Shown here: positions 1 to 8,463 of the stretch, piece after piece | How positions within the stretch are numbered: the stretch's first letter is position 1 | Layout of the letters: the number at the start of each line of letters is the position of its first letter | DNA from: Herbidospora cretacea | GTDB taxonomy: Bacteria > Actinomycetota > Actinomycetes > Streptosporangiales > Streptosporangiaceae | Reading direction: 5' to 3' | DNA: 64,000 nt | Assembly (NCBI RefSeq): GCF_001570605.1 | Contig: NZ_BBXG01000002.1 | Location: 94,549 to 158,548, forward strand | Notes under the pieces: model-generated | The model's input: only the letters and a program-made list of their open reading frames with translations | The model's database searches: none | Told to the model about the DNA's origin: nothing | Position numbers and translations under genes: made by a program

Positions 1-379
1 GCCCGGCCTCCAGGGGCGCGGCCCACCGCCGCAGCACCGCGCGGATGCGGGCCTCCAGCACGCGCGGGCGCACCGGCTTGACCACGTAGTCGTCGGCGCC
101 CGCCTCCAGGCCGCTGACCACGTCGAGGTCGTCGCCCCGGGCGGTGAGCATGACGATCGGCAGATGGCCACCGGCTCTGATCCGGCGGCACACCTCGAAA
201 CCGTCCAGGCCGGGCAGCATCAGGTCGAGCACCACGATGTCCATCGTCGTCTCGCGGAGCCGCCGCAGGCCCTCCTCGCCGGTCCCGGCGGTGGCCACCT
301 CGTGGCCGTGGCGGCTGAGGGACAGGCGCAGTCCTTCGCGGACGGACTGGTCGTCCTCGATGAGCATCACTCTGGCCAC
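1..379 (-). CDS. Response regulator receiver domain, 3' end cut by window edge
   Basis: Reading leftward from a GTG at 379, the product begins VARVMLIEDDQSVREGL and contains the phosphoacceptor context VVLDLMLPGLDGFEV and the conserved lysine motif DDYVVKPVRP, so this is the REC domain of a two-component response regulator. The acidic pair EDD, the Asp in LDLMLP and the Lys near residue 100 are all present. The DNA-binding half lies beyond base 1, so the output domain (most likely OmpR-type winged helix, from the style of the REC) cannot be confirmed. It is divergent from the wall-anchor protein and sortase that begin at 510; the 130-bp gap would hold both promoters. Confidence 0.85.
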   Translation of the reverse strand, partial: MARVMLIEDDQSVREGLRLSLSRHGHEVATAGTGEEGLRRLRETTMDIVVLDLMLPGLDGFEVCRRIRAGGHLPIVMLTARGDDLDVVSGLEAGADDYVVKPVRPRVLEARIRAVLRRWAAPLEAG

Positions 380-509
380 GTGACCCAGTATCCGGCTTGA
401 TCAGCGCAAACACTGACTAAAGCGACGTTCATTACACGCTCATGACATTCCGCTCATGGTCCGCGCACATGCCGCTGCCAGGCTCCCGGGTCGAGACCTA
501 GGAGGATGT

Positions 510-788
510 ATGCGCTTCACTCTGGCCGCCATCGGCCTGGCCGTGGCCACGCTGAGCTTCGCCGCCCCGGCCGCCGCCGCGCCGTCGCCCGCGCCTGCCG
601 AGCGGGCCCGGACCGCCGCGTCACCCGCTCCCGCGCCGGTGCCGTCGCGCGGGGTCAGCCGTCCCGTGCCCGACGGCGCTCCGGAGACCGGCGGCGGTCT
701 GCCGGTCGGCGTTCCGCTGGGCGGGGCCCTTCTCGTGGCGGGGGCCGCGACGGGCCTGATCGCCGTGCGGCGTCGCAGCGCGGCGTGA
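510..788 (+). CDS. Small secreted protein with C-terminal sorting-like signal
   Basis: A 92-residue protein starting at an ATG preceded by AGGAGG at 500-505. It has a signal peptide (MRFTLAAIGLAVATLSFAA), a Pro/Ala-rich middle, then PETGGG followed by a hydrophobic stretch and a RRR tail. This layout is that of a sortase substrate, with PETG in place of the usual LPxTG. Its TGA overlaps the GTG of the sortase gene by 4 bp, so the two are translationally coupled. The pairing suggests the neighbour acts on this protein, but the non-canonical motif makes it possible that it is just a C-terminally membrane-anchored protein. Confidence 0.75.
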   Translation: MRFTLAAIGLAVATLSFAAPAAAAPSPAPAERARTAASPAPAPVPSRGVSRPVPDGAPETGGGLPVGVPLGGALLVAGAATGLIAVRRRSAA

Positions 789-1387
789 GCCGCAGGGTCC
801 TCGGGCTGGCGGCCGCCACCCTCACCGCGACCGGGGCCCTGCTCGCGGGCGGCGCCTTCCTGCCCAGGGAGACGCCGCCCGTCCCACCCGTCGTGGAGTC
901 GGTCGCCCTGCCGTCGAAGCCTTCGAAAACCGATCTCCCCAGGTCACGGCCGGTCCGGCTGGACGTCGGGAGCATCGGCGTCCACACCGCTCTGATCATG
1001 CTCGGGCTCCGGGCCGACGGCACCGTGCAGGTCCCGGAAGCGCCGCAGGACGCCGGTTGGTACGAACCCGGCTACGCCCCCGGCGAGCCCGGTGCGGCGG
1101 TGATCCTCGGGCACGTCGACGGCGGCGGAAAGCGCGGGGTCTTCTACGACCTCGGCCGGATGCGACGCGGCGACGCCATCGCCGTCACCCGCGCCGATGG
1201 GAAGGTCGCCCGGTTCGAGGTCACGTCGGTGGAGCGGGTGGCCAAGAAGAAGTTCCCCTCGAACAGGGTGTACGGCCCCACCGGCCACCCCGAGCTGAGA
1301 CTGGTCACCTGCGGCGGCACCTTCGACGCCGCCACGGGCCACTACCGCGACAACGTCATCGTCTACGCGTCCCTCATCGGCGCGTAG
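785..1387 (+). CDS. Class F sortase
   Basis: A 200-residue product starting at a GTG that overlaps the preceding stop. It has an N-terminal membrane segment (VLGLAAATLTATGALLAGG) and a sortase catalytic domain: the histidine in ILGHVDGG, the cysteine in LRLVTCGGTF and the arginine in HYRDNVIVYA are all visible. Length and the HVDG and TCGG motifs fit class F sortases, common in actinomycetes. It would cleave and transpeptidate a surface protein outside the membrane; the coupled upstream gene is the obvious candidate substrate. Its 3' end overlaps the convergent MFS gene by 25 bp. Confidence 0.88.
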   Translation: MSRRVLGLAAATLTATGALLAGGAFLPRETPPVPPVVESVALPSKPSKTDLPRSRPVRLDVGSIGVHTALIMLGLRADGTVQVPEAPQDAGWYEPGYAPGEPGAAVILGHVDGGGKRGVFYDLGRMRRGDAIAVTRADGKVARFEVTSVERVAKKKFPSNRVYGPTGHPELRLVTCGGTFDAATGHYRDNVIVYASLIGA

Positions 1388-2547
1388 TACACCGCGTAGA
1401 CGACGAAGGCCACGAGCACCGCGATCGACACGACCGTGGCCCCGGCGAACACGGCCCGCACGCCCCAGATCTCGGCCGCCCCTCCGGCCAGGGCGGCGGT
1501 GACCGGGATCACCCCCCAGCTGATCATGCGGGACGCGGCGTAGATGCGTCCGAGCAGGTCGGGCGGGGAGAGGTTCTGCCGGATCGTCGCGACGAGGATG
1601 CGCCAGACGCTCGACCCGGCCCCCGCCGTGATCGCCCCGGCCGCCACCGCCCAGACCGGCGCGTCGACCGCGACCGGCAGGACGAGCAGCACCGTGCCGA
1701 CGGCGTCGGCGATGAGCAGGCGGGTCGTCCCGAACCGCAGCCGCAGGCGTTCGACCACGGCCGACGCGATCAGCCCGCCGACCGCCATGCCGGTCAGGAT
1801 CAGGCCGTAGTGGGCGGGGGTGAGGCCGAGCGGGCCGGGAGCGACGGCGTACACGACGAACAGCGCCGTCGAGACGGCCCACGGGATGTTCATCGCCGCC
1901 GTGAACAGGGTCAGCGTGCGCACGACCGGCTGCCGCCACAGATGCCGGAACCCGGCGACGACCTGGGTGTTCCCGCTGCTCACCGGCCCTTTGCGCAGGG
2001 CCATGAGGGCGAGGCCGGCGACGGCCAGGGCGTAGAGTCCGGCGCTCAGACCGGTCGCCAGCGCCAGGCTGACGGCGGCCAGCAGACCGGCCAGGGGCGG
2101 CCCGGCGAGCTGGTTGGTGAGGTTGATCGTCGCCTCGATGCGGGCGTTGGCCCGGTTGCGGCCCTCAGGCCCGACGACCATGGGGATCGTCGAGGTCAGC
2201 GCGGTGTCGGCCAGCGTCTCGGCCGCGCCGAGCAGCACCGCCGCGCCGAGCAGCAGCTCCAGCGAGAGCGTCCCGGTGAGGAGGGCGGCGGCGACCCCGG
2301 CTAGCAGCGCCGCCCTCCCCAGGTTGACCCCGCCGAGCAGCAGCCGCCGGTCGACGCGGTCGACGATCCAGCCGGCGTGCAGGCCGAACACCGGCCAGGC
2401 GAGGGTGAGCGCGGCGGTGACCGCCGCGACGCCGCCGGGTGACGCGCCGACCCCGAGGGCCAGCAGCGGCAGCACGAACAGGGCGATCCCGTCGCCGAGG
2501 TTCGCCGCGCCGGTGCCGAACCACAGGGCGTGGAAAGACCGTCCCAT
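1363..2547 (-). CDS. MFS transporter, drug-efflux type
   Basis: A protein of about 394 residues with repeated hydrophobic helices (GIALFVLPLLALGVGA, LLLGGVNLGRAALLAGVAAALL, ALVLIADAVGTVLLVLPVAV) and the loop GWIVDRVDRRLLL between helices 2 and 3, typical of the DHA-like group of major facilitator permeases. I take the ATG at 2547 (MGRSFHALWFG) because the sequence before it is not transporter-like; ATGs at 2571 and 2583 are in frame. It is divergent from a CGNR-type regulator with two inverted repeats between them, which suggests control of this exporter by that regulator. The substrate cannot be read from sequence. Confidence 0.85.
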   Translation of the reverse strand: MGRSFHALWFGTGAANLGDGIALFVLPLLALGVGASPGGVAAVTAALTLAWPVFGLHAGWIVDRVDRRLLLGGVNLGRAALLAGVAAALLTGTLSLELLLGAAVLLGAAETLADTALTSTIPMVVGPEGRNRANARIEATINLTNQLAGPPLAGLLAAVSLALATGLSAGLYALAVAGLALMALRKGPVSSGNTQVVAGFRHLWRQPVVRTLTLFTAAMNIPWAVSTALFVVYAVAPGPLGLTPAHYGLILTGMAVGGLIASAVVERLRLRFGTTRLLIADAVGTVLLVLPVAVDAPVWAVAAGAITAGAGSSVWRILVATIRQNLSPPDLLGRIYAASRMISWGVIPVTAALAGGAAEIWGVRAVFAGATVVSIAVLVAFVVYAVYYAPMRDA

Positions 2548-2560
2548 CCGACTCTTACCT

Positions 2561-2623
2561 TTCAAAGGCATTTGAACGGTCATAGCCTGAAGGGAGACGC
2601 TCTCACCTGTCAACAGTGGTTGA
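2561..2623. promoter_or_regulatory. Two inverted repeats in the MFS/CGNR divergent promoter
   Basis: TTCAAA-GGCA-TTTGAA occupies 2561-2576 and TCAAC-AGTG-GTTGA occupies 2610-2623, both with a 4-bp spacer. They also share the direct element TTGAAcGGT / TTGAAtGGT about 48 bp apart. Position between two divergent genes, one a transporter and one a likely regulator, makes them candidate operators. Their binding protein is not shown by the sequence. Confidence 0.5.
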
Positions 2624-2631
2624 ATGGTGAG

Positions 2632-3159
2632 ATGACAGAGGTCGAGCTGGTGGGCAACGCGTTCTGCCTGGACTTCGCGAACACGGTCAACGCCCGCCCG
2701 GTGGCCCGGCGCGACTGGCTCGCCACCGAAGAAGGGGCGCTGACCTGGGCCGCCGCGACCGGACATCCCCTCGACGAGGTGGGCGACCTGGCTGCCGCCC
2801 GCGACTTCCGCGAGACGGTGTTCCGGGTCTTCCAGCCCGTGGCCCACGGCGAACAGGCCCCTCAGGACGACCTCGACCGGATCCTCGCGGTCCACGGCGC
2901 GGGCGTGCTCCACGCGCGGCTCGACCGCGACTACCGGCTGACCTGGCCCCCGCCCCGCACGGTCGAGGTCCTGGTGTGGGAGGCCGCCGCCTCGGCGGTG
3001 GAGCTGCTCACCCACGGCCCGCTCGACCGGCTCGGCGAGTGCCCGTCGTGCTGCTGGGTGTTCCTGGACGTCAGCAAGAACCGCCGCCGCAGATGGTGCA
3101 GCATGACCACCTGCGGCAGCCGCGACAAGTCACGCCGCTACTACGCGGGCCGGGGTTAG
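2632..3159 (+). CDS. CGNR zinc-finger / ABATE-domain regulator
   Basis: A 175-residue protein. The N-terminal half has the ABATE-type opening (LVGNAFCLDFANTVNARP) and the C terminus the zinc finger CPSCCWVFLDVSKNRRRRWCSMTTCGSR, with the paired cysteines and the CGxR signature (CGSR for CGNR). The family is thought to be transcriptional regulators with a stress or ligand-sensing N-terminal domain. The ATG at 2632 starts right where the family begins. Divergent orientation to the MFS gene and palindromes between them suggest local control. Its stop overlaps the convergent WYL regulator by 4 bp. Confidence 0.85.
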   Translation: MTEVELVGNAFCLDFANTVNARPVARRDWLATEEGALTWAAATGHPLDEVGDLAAARDFRETVFRVFQPVAHGEQAPQDDLDRILAVHGAGVLHARLDRDYRLTWPPPRTVEVLVWEAAASAVELLTHGPLDRLGECPSCCWVFLDVSKNRRRRWCSMTTCGSRDKSRRYYAGRG

Positions 3160-4112
3160 GCCCGCTGGAAGCGCGCTCCCCACTCCCTCACCCGTTCGCC
3201 CAGCTCCGGCGGGCTCAGGACCTGGAAGTCCGCCTCCACGATCCCGAGGGCCATCGTCGGCCAGTCGAGCGAGTTGGTCGTCATGACCATGCGGCACCGG
3301 GCGGGGCCCAGCGGCTCGACCGTGCACCACCGCCCGATCCGTTCCCGCACGAAATCGGCCGGGGCCTCGATCAGCGCCTCGACCGTGTGGAGGCTGGGCG
3401 GGCTGCTCTCCAGCGCGGACTTCACGAACGCGGCGGCGTCGGCGGCCGGGAGCTCCCTCGGCCGGAACCGGGTGCCGGTCCGCTCCGGCCCGGTCATCCG
3501 GTCGACGCGGAAGCTGCGCCAGTCGTGCCTGGTCAGGTCGTAGGCGACGAGATACCAGCGGTAGCCGGTGCAGACGAGCCGGTGGGGCTCGGTCAGCCGC
3601 TCGGAGCGGCGTTCGTCGGCCGCGGTGTAGGAGAAGCGGAGCTGCTCCTGGTCGCGGCAGGACAGCGCGACCGCCGTCAGCACGTCGGGATCGATGCCCG
3701 CCCGGGGCGATCCGCTCCAGCCGCTCGGCACGGTCATCGTGCGCAGCGCCTCGACCCGGTGCCGCAGCCGGGCCGGCATGACCTGGACGACCTTCGCGAG
3801 CGCCCGTACCGACGACTCCGCGATCCCCTCGACGGCGCCCTGCGCGGCGGCCTGGAGCCCCACGGCCAGCGCGACCGCCTCCTCGTCGTCGATCACCAAC
3901 GGCGGCAGGGCGGCCCCGGCGGCGAGCTGGTAGCCGCCGTCGACGCCGCGCTGCGACTCGACCGGGTAGCCCAGCTCGCGCAGCCGGTCGACGTCGCGGC
4001 GCAGGGTCCGGACCGAGACGCCGAGCCGTTCGGCCAGTTCGCCGCCGAGCCAGTAGCGCCGGGTCTGGAGCAGGGAGAGCAGTCGCAGCGTCCGGTTGCT
4101 GGTGTTCGCCAT
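3156..4112 (-). CDS. YafY-type transcriptional regulator with WYL domain
   Basis: 318 residues starting MANTSNRTLRLLSLLQTRRYW. Residues about 5-60 form a DeoR-like winged helix (GELAERLGVSVRTLRRDVDRLRELGYPV), followed by the WYL sensor domain containing YRWYLVAYDLTRHDWRSFRVDRM, where the WYL motif and the ligand-facing arginines are visible. Such proteins regulate nearby genes or stress responses by ligand or nucleic-acid fragment sensing. It is divergent from the DinB-family gene with 62 bp between, a common pairing in actinomycetes, so it probably controls that gene. Confidence 0.88.
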   Translation of the reverse strand: MANTSNRTLRLLSLLQTRRYWLGGELAERLGVSVRTLRRDVDRLRELGYPVESQRGVDGGYQLAAGAALPPLVIDDEEAVALAVGLQAAAQGAVEGIAESSVRALAKVVQVMPARLRHRVEALRTMTVPSGWSGSPRAGIDPDVLTAVALSCRDQEQLRFSYTAADERRSERLTEPHRLVCTGYRWYLVAYDLTRHDWRSFRVDRMTGPERTGTRFRPRELPAADAAAFVKSALESSPPSLHTVEALIEAPADFVRERIGRWCTVEPLGPARCRMVMTTNSLDWPTMALGIVEADFQVLSPPELGERVREWGARFQRA

Positions 4113-4174
4113 AGGACAGATTCTGGCCGTCGTACAGGACAAGAAGTGACCGCTATTGGCCTCAGACTGGATTC

Positions 4175-4678
4175 ATGGACGAACGAGACGACCTGATCGC
4201 GACTCTGAAGAAGCACCGCGGCTTCCTGCGGCACACCGCCAAGGACCTGACCGACGAGCAGGCGGGTCAGCGGACCACGGTGAGCGAGCTCTGCATCGGC
4301 GGCCTGGTCAAGCACGTCACGTCGGTCGAACGCGGCTGGGCCGAGTTCATCGTCGAGGGCCCGAAGGCGATGGGCGACTTCACCCAGATGACCGAGGCCG
4401 ACTGGCAGCGCCGCGCCGACGAGTTCCGCATGCTGCCCGGCGACACCCTCACCGGCGTTCTGGCCGAATACGAGAAGGTGGCCGCGCAGACCGACGAACT
4501 CGTCGCCGGCCTGCCCGACCTCAACGCAACTCAGCCGCTGCCCAAGGCCCCCTGGTACCAGGAGGACGCCTGGACGGCCCGGCGCGTGCTGCTGCACATC
4601 ATCGCCGAGACCGCCCAGCACGCCGGGCACGCCGACATCATCCGCGAGGCCATCGACGGCCAGAAGTCGATGGGCTAG
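4175..4678 (+). CDS. DinB-family (DUF664-type) protein
   Basis: 167 residues forming a four-helix DinB-like protein: MDERDDLIATLKKHRGFLRHTAKDLTDEQ at the start, the internal helix with a conserved His (GGLVKHVTSVERGWAEFI) and the C-terminal RRVLLHIIAETAQHAGHADIIREAIDG with the second and third putative metal-binding histidines. Members are often metal-dependent thiol S-transferases (mycothiol/bacillithiol) or of unknown function; three well-placed histidines suggest an intact metal site. It is divergent from the WYL regulator, and its end overlaps the convergent cellulase stop by 4 bp. Confidence 0.83.
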   Translation: MDERDDLIATLKKHRGFLRHTAKDLTDEQAGQRTTVSELCIGGLVKHVTSVERGWAEFIVEGPKAMGDFTQMTEADWQRRADEFRMLPGDTLTGVLAEYEKVAAQTDELVAGLPDLNATQPLPKAPWYQEDAWTARRVLLHIIAETAQHAGHADIIREAIDGQKSMG

Positions 4679-6093
4679 AAGTCGTCGGCGGTCCGGATCC
4701 GGTCACGCACCCACACGCCGGCCTCCTTCAGCCGCGTCGTCCCCGTGTACGGCCCGCTGCCGCAGGTCCCCGTGGTGAAGACGGCGCCCGTGCGGAAGTC
4801 GTCGGAGAAGTTCCAGTTGACCCAGCTGACCTTCTTCTGGGCCATCAGGTCGATGTACTGCTGCGCCCTGCTGAAGTTGTTCGGCCCGTCACCCGAGGCC
4901 TCCTGGGTGCCCATCTCCGACACGAACATCGGCAGCAGGTCGGCGGCCCTCGACAGGGCGTTCAGGTACTGGGTGCCGTGCGAGGCCGCGTAGAAGTGGA
5001 ACGTGTACATGATGTTGGTGCCGGTGACCGGGTTGGCGCGGATCGTGTCGGTCTGGTCGCCGGGGCCGGAGATACCGAGCGACGACCACGCCGGGGTGCC
5101 GACCAAGATGGGGGCGTCGGGGTCGTACTGGCGGATGGTCGGGACCAGCGAGTTGGCGTAGTTGCGGATGACCGACCAGGTGACCGAGTCGCCGTTGGGC
5201 TCGTTGGCGATCTCGTACAGGACGTTCTTCTTGGCGTTGTGCCGCTGGGCGATCTCGGTGAAGAACGTCCGGGCCCTGGTCAGGTTGTAGTTGGGGTCGC
5301 CCGGGGTGAGCATGTGCCAGTCGACGATGGCGTACATGCCCCGGGCGCTGGCCATCTCGATGAGGCTGTGGACGCGGTCGGTGTAGAGACGCGGGTTGGT
5401 CTCGTAGCCGCCCTCCTGGATGTACATGGAGATGCGCAGGACGTCGGCCTTCCAGTCGGTGGCCAGGGCGTCGAGCGAGGCGCTGTTGAGACACTGGTTG
5501 TACCACTGGATGCCGTGGCTGCTCATGCCTCTGAGCTGGATCTGCTTGCCGGCCTCGTTGCAGAGCTTCACGCCGCAGACCCGGAGCTGGCCGTTGGCGG
5601 CCACCGGGGTGCCGCCGCCGGTCGACGACTCGGTGTAGACCTCGAACTCCCAGAGGGAGTAGCCCCACTGGGTGCCGCGCGCGGTGCCGTACATGCGGAT
5701 GTAGCGGCCGGAGCCGGAGACGGTGAGGTCGTCGGTCCCGCCGTCGCCCGTGGTGGTCGAGTAGAGCGGCGACGACCAGGTGTTGCCGTCGGCGGAGGTC
5801 TCGATCCGGTAGGCCTTGCCGAAGGCCGTCTCCCAGGTCAGCTTCACCCGGGAGATCGGGTAGCTGGCGCCGAGGTCGATCCTGATCCACTGGGGATCGC
5901 TGCCCTCGGCGGAGGCCCAGCGGGTGGCGGTGTTGCCGTCGACGGCCTTGCCCGGCTCCAGGCCGGTGCCCTCGACCGAGGAGGACGTGGTGGTCTTGCC
6001 TGCGGAGATGAGGACGGGTGCGGCCTGCGCCGGGGCGCTGACCGTGGTCAGGCCGGTCAGGAGGAGCAGGGCGACGAGCGAGCTACGTAACAT
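4675..6093 (-). CDS. Secreted GH5 cellulase with discoidin-type CBM
   Basis: 472 residues. A signal peptide (LVALLLLTGLTTVSAPAQA) leads into an F5/8-type C (discoidin-like) carbohydrate-binding domain at about 30-155 (AVDGNTATRWASAEGSDPQWIRIDLG). A Ser/Gly linker is followed by a glycoside hydrolase family 5 barrel: acid/base Glu in YEIANEPNGD and nucleophile Glu in PMFVSEMGTQ, plus VDWHM and FHFYA strand motifs. It should cleave beta-1,4-glucan or related polysaccharide outside the cell. An AGGAG site lies just before the ATG, and a TTAGGAA palindrome 23 bp upstream is a likely operator. Confidence 0.92.
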   Translation of the reverse strand: MLRSSLVALLLLTGLTTVSAPAQAAPVLISAGKTTTSSSVEGTGLEPGKAVDGNTATRWASAEGSDPQWIRIDLGASYPISRVKLTWETAFGKAYRIETSADGNTWSSPLYSTTTGDGGTDDLTVSGSGRYIRMYGTARGTQWGYSLWEFEVYTESSTGGGTPVAANGQLRVCGVKLCNEAGKQIQLRGMSSHGIQWYNQCLNSASLDALATDWKADVLRISMYIQEGGYETNPRLYTDRVHSLIEMASARGMYAIVDWHMLTPGDPNYNLTRARTFFTEIAQRHNAKKNVLYEIANEPNGDSVTWSVIRNYANSLVPTIRQYDPDAPILVGTPAWSSLGISGPGDQTDTIRANPVTGTNIMYTFHFYAASHGTQYLNALSRAADLLPMFVSEMGTQEASGDGPNNFSRAQQYIDLMAQKKVSWVNWNFSDDFRTGAVFTTGTCGSGPYTGTTRLKEAGVWVRDRIRTADDF

Positions 6094-6115
6094 AGGCGGC
6101 GCTCCTAGACTCAGG

Positions 6116-6132
6116 TTAGGAAGGTTTCCTAA
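6116..6132. promoter_or_regulatory. Palindromic operator upstream of the cellulase
   Basis: TTAGGAA-GGT-TTCCTAA is a perfect 7-bp inverted repeat with a 3-bp spacer, 23 bp upstream of the GH5 start. Similar TAGGAAA/TTTCCTA palindromes lie before secreted hydrolase genes in several actinomycetes, so a polysaccharide-response operator is likely. The remaining bases to 6346 hold no gene that I can see. Confidence 0.6.
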
Positions 6133-6346
6133 TTTGACGTGGAGCGTAAAGCGCCGTCAACGGTCACGCAACCACTTCGGGCCACCAGATGGTTGACAAC
6201 GCAACGGATCGCGGTCGCTCGGCCACTGTCCGCTTCCTGGCACGATGTGCGCTTTATCCATGCCCACCAGCACGGATGTTGGCAATCCCTGACAGACGTG
6301 ATCATGGGACGTGTACTTATGAGCGGAATGCGATAAATGTTCTGCC

Positions 6347-6982
6347 ATGAAAACGAGGCTGCTTCGCTTTTTAAGCGCTCCTCTCCTCGCGATGTCCCTC
6401 CTGCTTTCGGTCTTCGGCGCGCCGGCGCGTGCCGCGACCGACCAGCAGCTCGCGGATGAGTGGCTGTCCACCTGGAAGACGTACTGCTTCACCAAGGTCG
6501 CCAACCCCCTGCCGGAAGGCCGGGCGCGCGCGTCCCAGAGCATCTCCATCACCATCAACGCGTCCCGCGCCGAGGTCTTCGAGGCCTACTCGAACTTCAA
6601 CAACCACATCGGGGCCAACCCGGTGCTTGAGCGGGTGGTCACCCACAGTGACACCACCCACGCGGGTGTGCGGACCAAGAAGCTCACGGCCATCGAGGTC
6701 ATCCCCTTCGACCCGGCCCCGATCACCCTGAACACGCACGCGCGCCAGCAGCTCTACCTGGGCGACTTCTATTACACGGTCGACTCGTGGTCCACGGGCT
6801 ACATCGTGACCCACCAGAAGATCACCTTCGAGAAGATCAGCGGCAACAAGACCAAGGTGACCGAGAACCTCACGTTCGAGACCCCCTCGGAGCTGATCGA
6901 CCTCGCGCTGGCCTCCGGCGTGCAGGCGCACCAGGGCATCCAGTCGGTCCTGAAGCAGCGGATCGAGAGCGGCGCCCTCTAG
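6347..6982 (+). CDS. Secreted SRPBCC-fold protein
   Basis: 211 residues with a clear signal peptide (LLRFLSAPLLAMSLLLSVFGAPARA, cleavage after ARA). The mature part resembles the START/SRPBCC (polyketide cyclase-like) fold: ARASQSISITINASRAEVFEAYSNF is the typical strand 1-helix 1 opening and the C-terminal helix is LIDLALASGVQAHQGIQSVLKQRIE. Such folds bind hydrophobic ligands. A secreted form is less common than cytoplasmic ones. It stands alone; no operon partner is close. The exact role is not visible. Confidence 0.65.
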   Translation: MKTRLLRFLSAPLLAMSLLLSVFGAPARAATDQQLADEWLSTWKTYCFTKVANPLPEGRARASQSISITINASRAEVFEAYSNFNNHIGANPVLERVVTHSDTTHAGVRTKKLTAIEVIPFDPAPITLNTHARQQLYLGDFYYTVDSWSTGYIVTHQKITFEKISGNKTKVTENLTFETPSELIDLALASGVQAHQGIQSVLKQRIESGAL

Positions 6983-7069
6983 ACCCCTCTCGACCGAGCG
7001 GCGACCGCCACCTGGCAGCGGTCGCCGTCCACCGTTTTGATCTTTCTCCCGGCGGAGAAGATCCAGGTC

Positions 7070-7795
7070 ATGGACGGTATGGGGCGAAGGGCACTACTCG
7101 CGGGCGGCGCGTCCCTCGCGCTCGGGGGCTGCGTCTCCACGACCGGGACGACCCTGCGGGCGGTGCCGGTGTCCACCGCGTCCCAGGCCTACCCCGGCAC
7201 GCCGAAGGCCGCCTTCGACCGGCTGATGACGGGCAACCGGCGCTGGGTGACCGGGGCCCTGCAGCATCCCGACCGCGACCCGACCCGGCGCGAACTGCTC
7301 GCGGCCAAGCAGAAGCCCTACGGGGTGGTGCTGGCGTGCATCGACTCCCGCGTCCCGCCCGAGCTCGTCTTCGACACCGGCCTGGGCGACCTGTTCGTGA
7401 TGCGCACCGGCGGCCAGGCCGTCGGGCCCGTGGTGACGGGCTCGGTCGAATACGGGCCGATGACCGGCGGGACCCCCCTGATCGTGGTGCTGGGGCACCA
7501 GCGGTGCGGGGCGGTGGAGGCGGCGTACACGGCTCTGAAGGACGGCAAGCCCCTGCCCGGGAACCTCCAGGCGATCGTCGAGGCGCTGCGGCCCGCCTAC
7601 GAGCAGACCGTCCGGGAGGGCAGCGCCGATCCCGTCGAGACGATGGCGAAGACCCAGGTCAAGCTGACGGCCGACGAGCTGCGCGGCAACCGGGACCTCG
7701 CGCCGCTGGTCGGCGGCGGGAAGCTGGCCGTGGTGAGCGCCTTCTACTCCCTGGACACCGGCCAGGTCGAGGTTCTGGACGGCGCTCCGTCCTGA
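7070..7795 (+). CDS. Exported beta-carbonic anhydrase
   Basis: About 241 residues. The zinc ligands and dyad of a beta-class carbonic anhydrase are present: Cys and Asp in LACIDSRVPPE, His and Cys in LGHQRCGAVEA, with GDLFVMRTGGQ between. The N terminus, MGRRALLAGGASLALGGC, carries twin arginines and a lipobox ending in Cys, so the enzyme is probably a Tat-exported lipoprotein hydrating CO2 at the cell surface. I place the start at the ATG 7070; one at 7079 is equally possible. An earlier ATG at 7037 would put 11 extra residues before the signal peptide. Confidence 0.88.
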   Translation: MDGMGRRALLAGGASLALGGCVSTTGTTLRAVPVSTASQAYPGTPKAAFDRLMTGNRRWVTGALQHPDRDPTRRELLAAKQKPYGVVLACIDSRVPPELVFDTGLGDLFVMRTGGQAVGPVVTGSVEYGPMTGGTPLIVVLGHQRCGAVEAAYTALKDGKPLPGNLQAIVEALRPAYEQTVREGSADPVETMAKTQVKLTADELRGNRDLAPLVGGGKLAVVSAFYSLDTGQVEVLDGAPS

Positions 7796-7815
7796 GTCCT
7801 GCCATGATCGCTGGC

Positions 7816-8376
7816 ATGACGACGCCCCCCGGCGACTACGCCTGGTTCTCCGGCTCCAACCTCGCGGAGGCCTTCAGTTTCATCTTCGTCCGCGGGCTCA
7901 CGCCCGAGGAGCTCGTGGCCCGGATGGGCGGCCGGGTGGAGGACTTCACCTGGATGACGCTCGACGAGTCGATCCACGCGGGCTCCCGCCACGACTACAA
8001 GACCGAGTTCGTCGCGGTCACGAGCGTCGGCGGCTGGGCCTTCGTGGCGCAGTACAACAGCTGGCTCGCCTGCAACGACGACGTCACCGTGCCGCTGTCG
8101 GCGGGCACGAGCCTGGTCTCGCTCTACCGCCTCGACATCAAGGGCCTTGAGGACTTCCGCTGGATCGAGGACGGCGAGATCCGATTCGCGTTCCGGGCCC
8201 AGGACGGCTACTCCGAGGACGTCCCCGCCGAGCTCGTGGAGACCATGGAATCCATCGACGACGACTGGGACCTCCACACCGGGCCCGGCCTGGTGCTGAT
8301 CGAGCGCATCACCGGGATCAGGCTCACTCCCGAGATCCTCGACGAGTCCCGCTTCCTCTCCGGCGTCCTGTCCTAG
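7816..8376 (+). CDS. DUF6461-like protein
   Basis: 186 residues, MTTPPGDYAWFSGSNLAEAFSFIFVRGLTPEELVARMGG, an all-cytoplasmic protein of the actinomycete DUF6461 type, recognised from the YAWF..... FIFVRGLTPEE opening and the WAFVAQYNSW strand. Its function is unknown. An ATG at 7804 is in frame and no clear ribosome site favours either. It follows the carbonic anhydrase by 20 bp in the same direction and may share its transcript. Confidence 0.65.
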   Translation: MTTPPGDYAWFSGSNLAEAFSFIFVRGLTPEELVARMGGRVEDFTWMTLDESIHAGSRHDYKTEFVAVTSVGGWAFVAQYNSWLACNDDVTVPLSAGTSLVSLYRLDIKGLEDFRWIEDGEIRFAFRAQDGYSEDVPAELVETMESIDDDWDLHTGPGLVLIERITGIRLTPEILDESRFLSGVLS

Positions 8377-8463
8377 ACCCCTGGCCATACCCGTAGGACT
8401 CGCGCGCCCCTTAAGGATGGGCCGTTCACCCCGTAAATTGTTGACCATCGGAAAGGTGGCCTA

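Noticed and set aside
7804-7816. Earlier start for the DUF6461-like gene at 7804
   Set aside because: Only four more residues and no ribosome-site preference; left undecided and noted in that entry.
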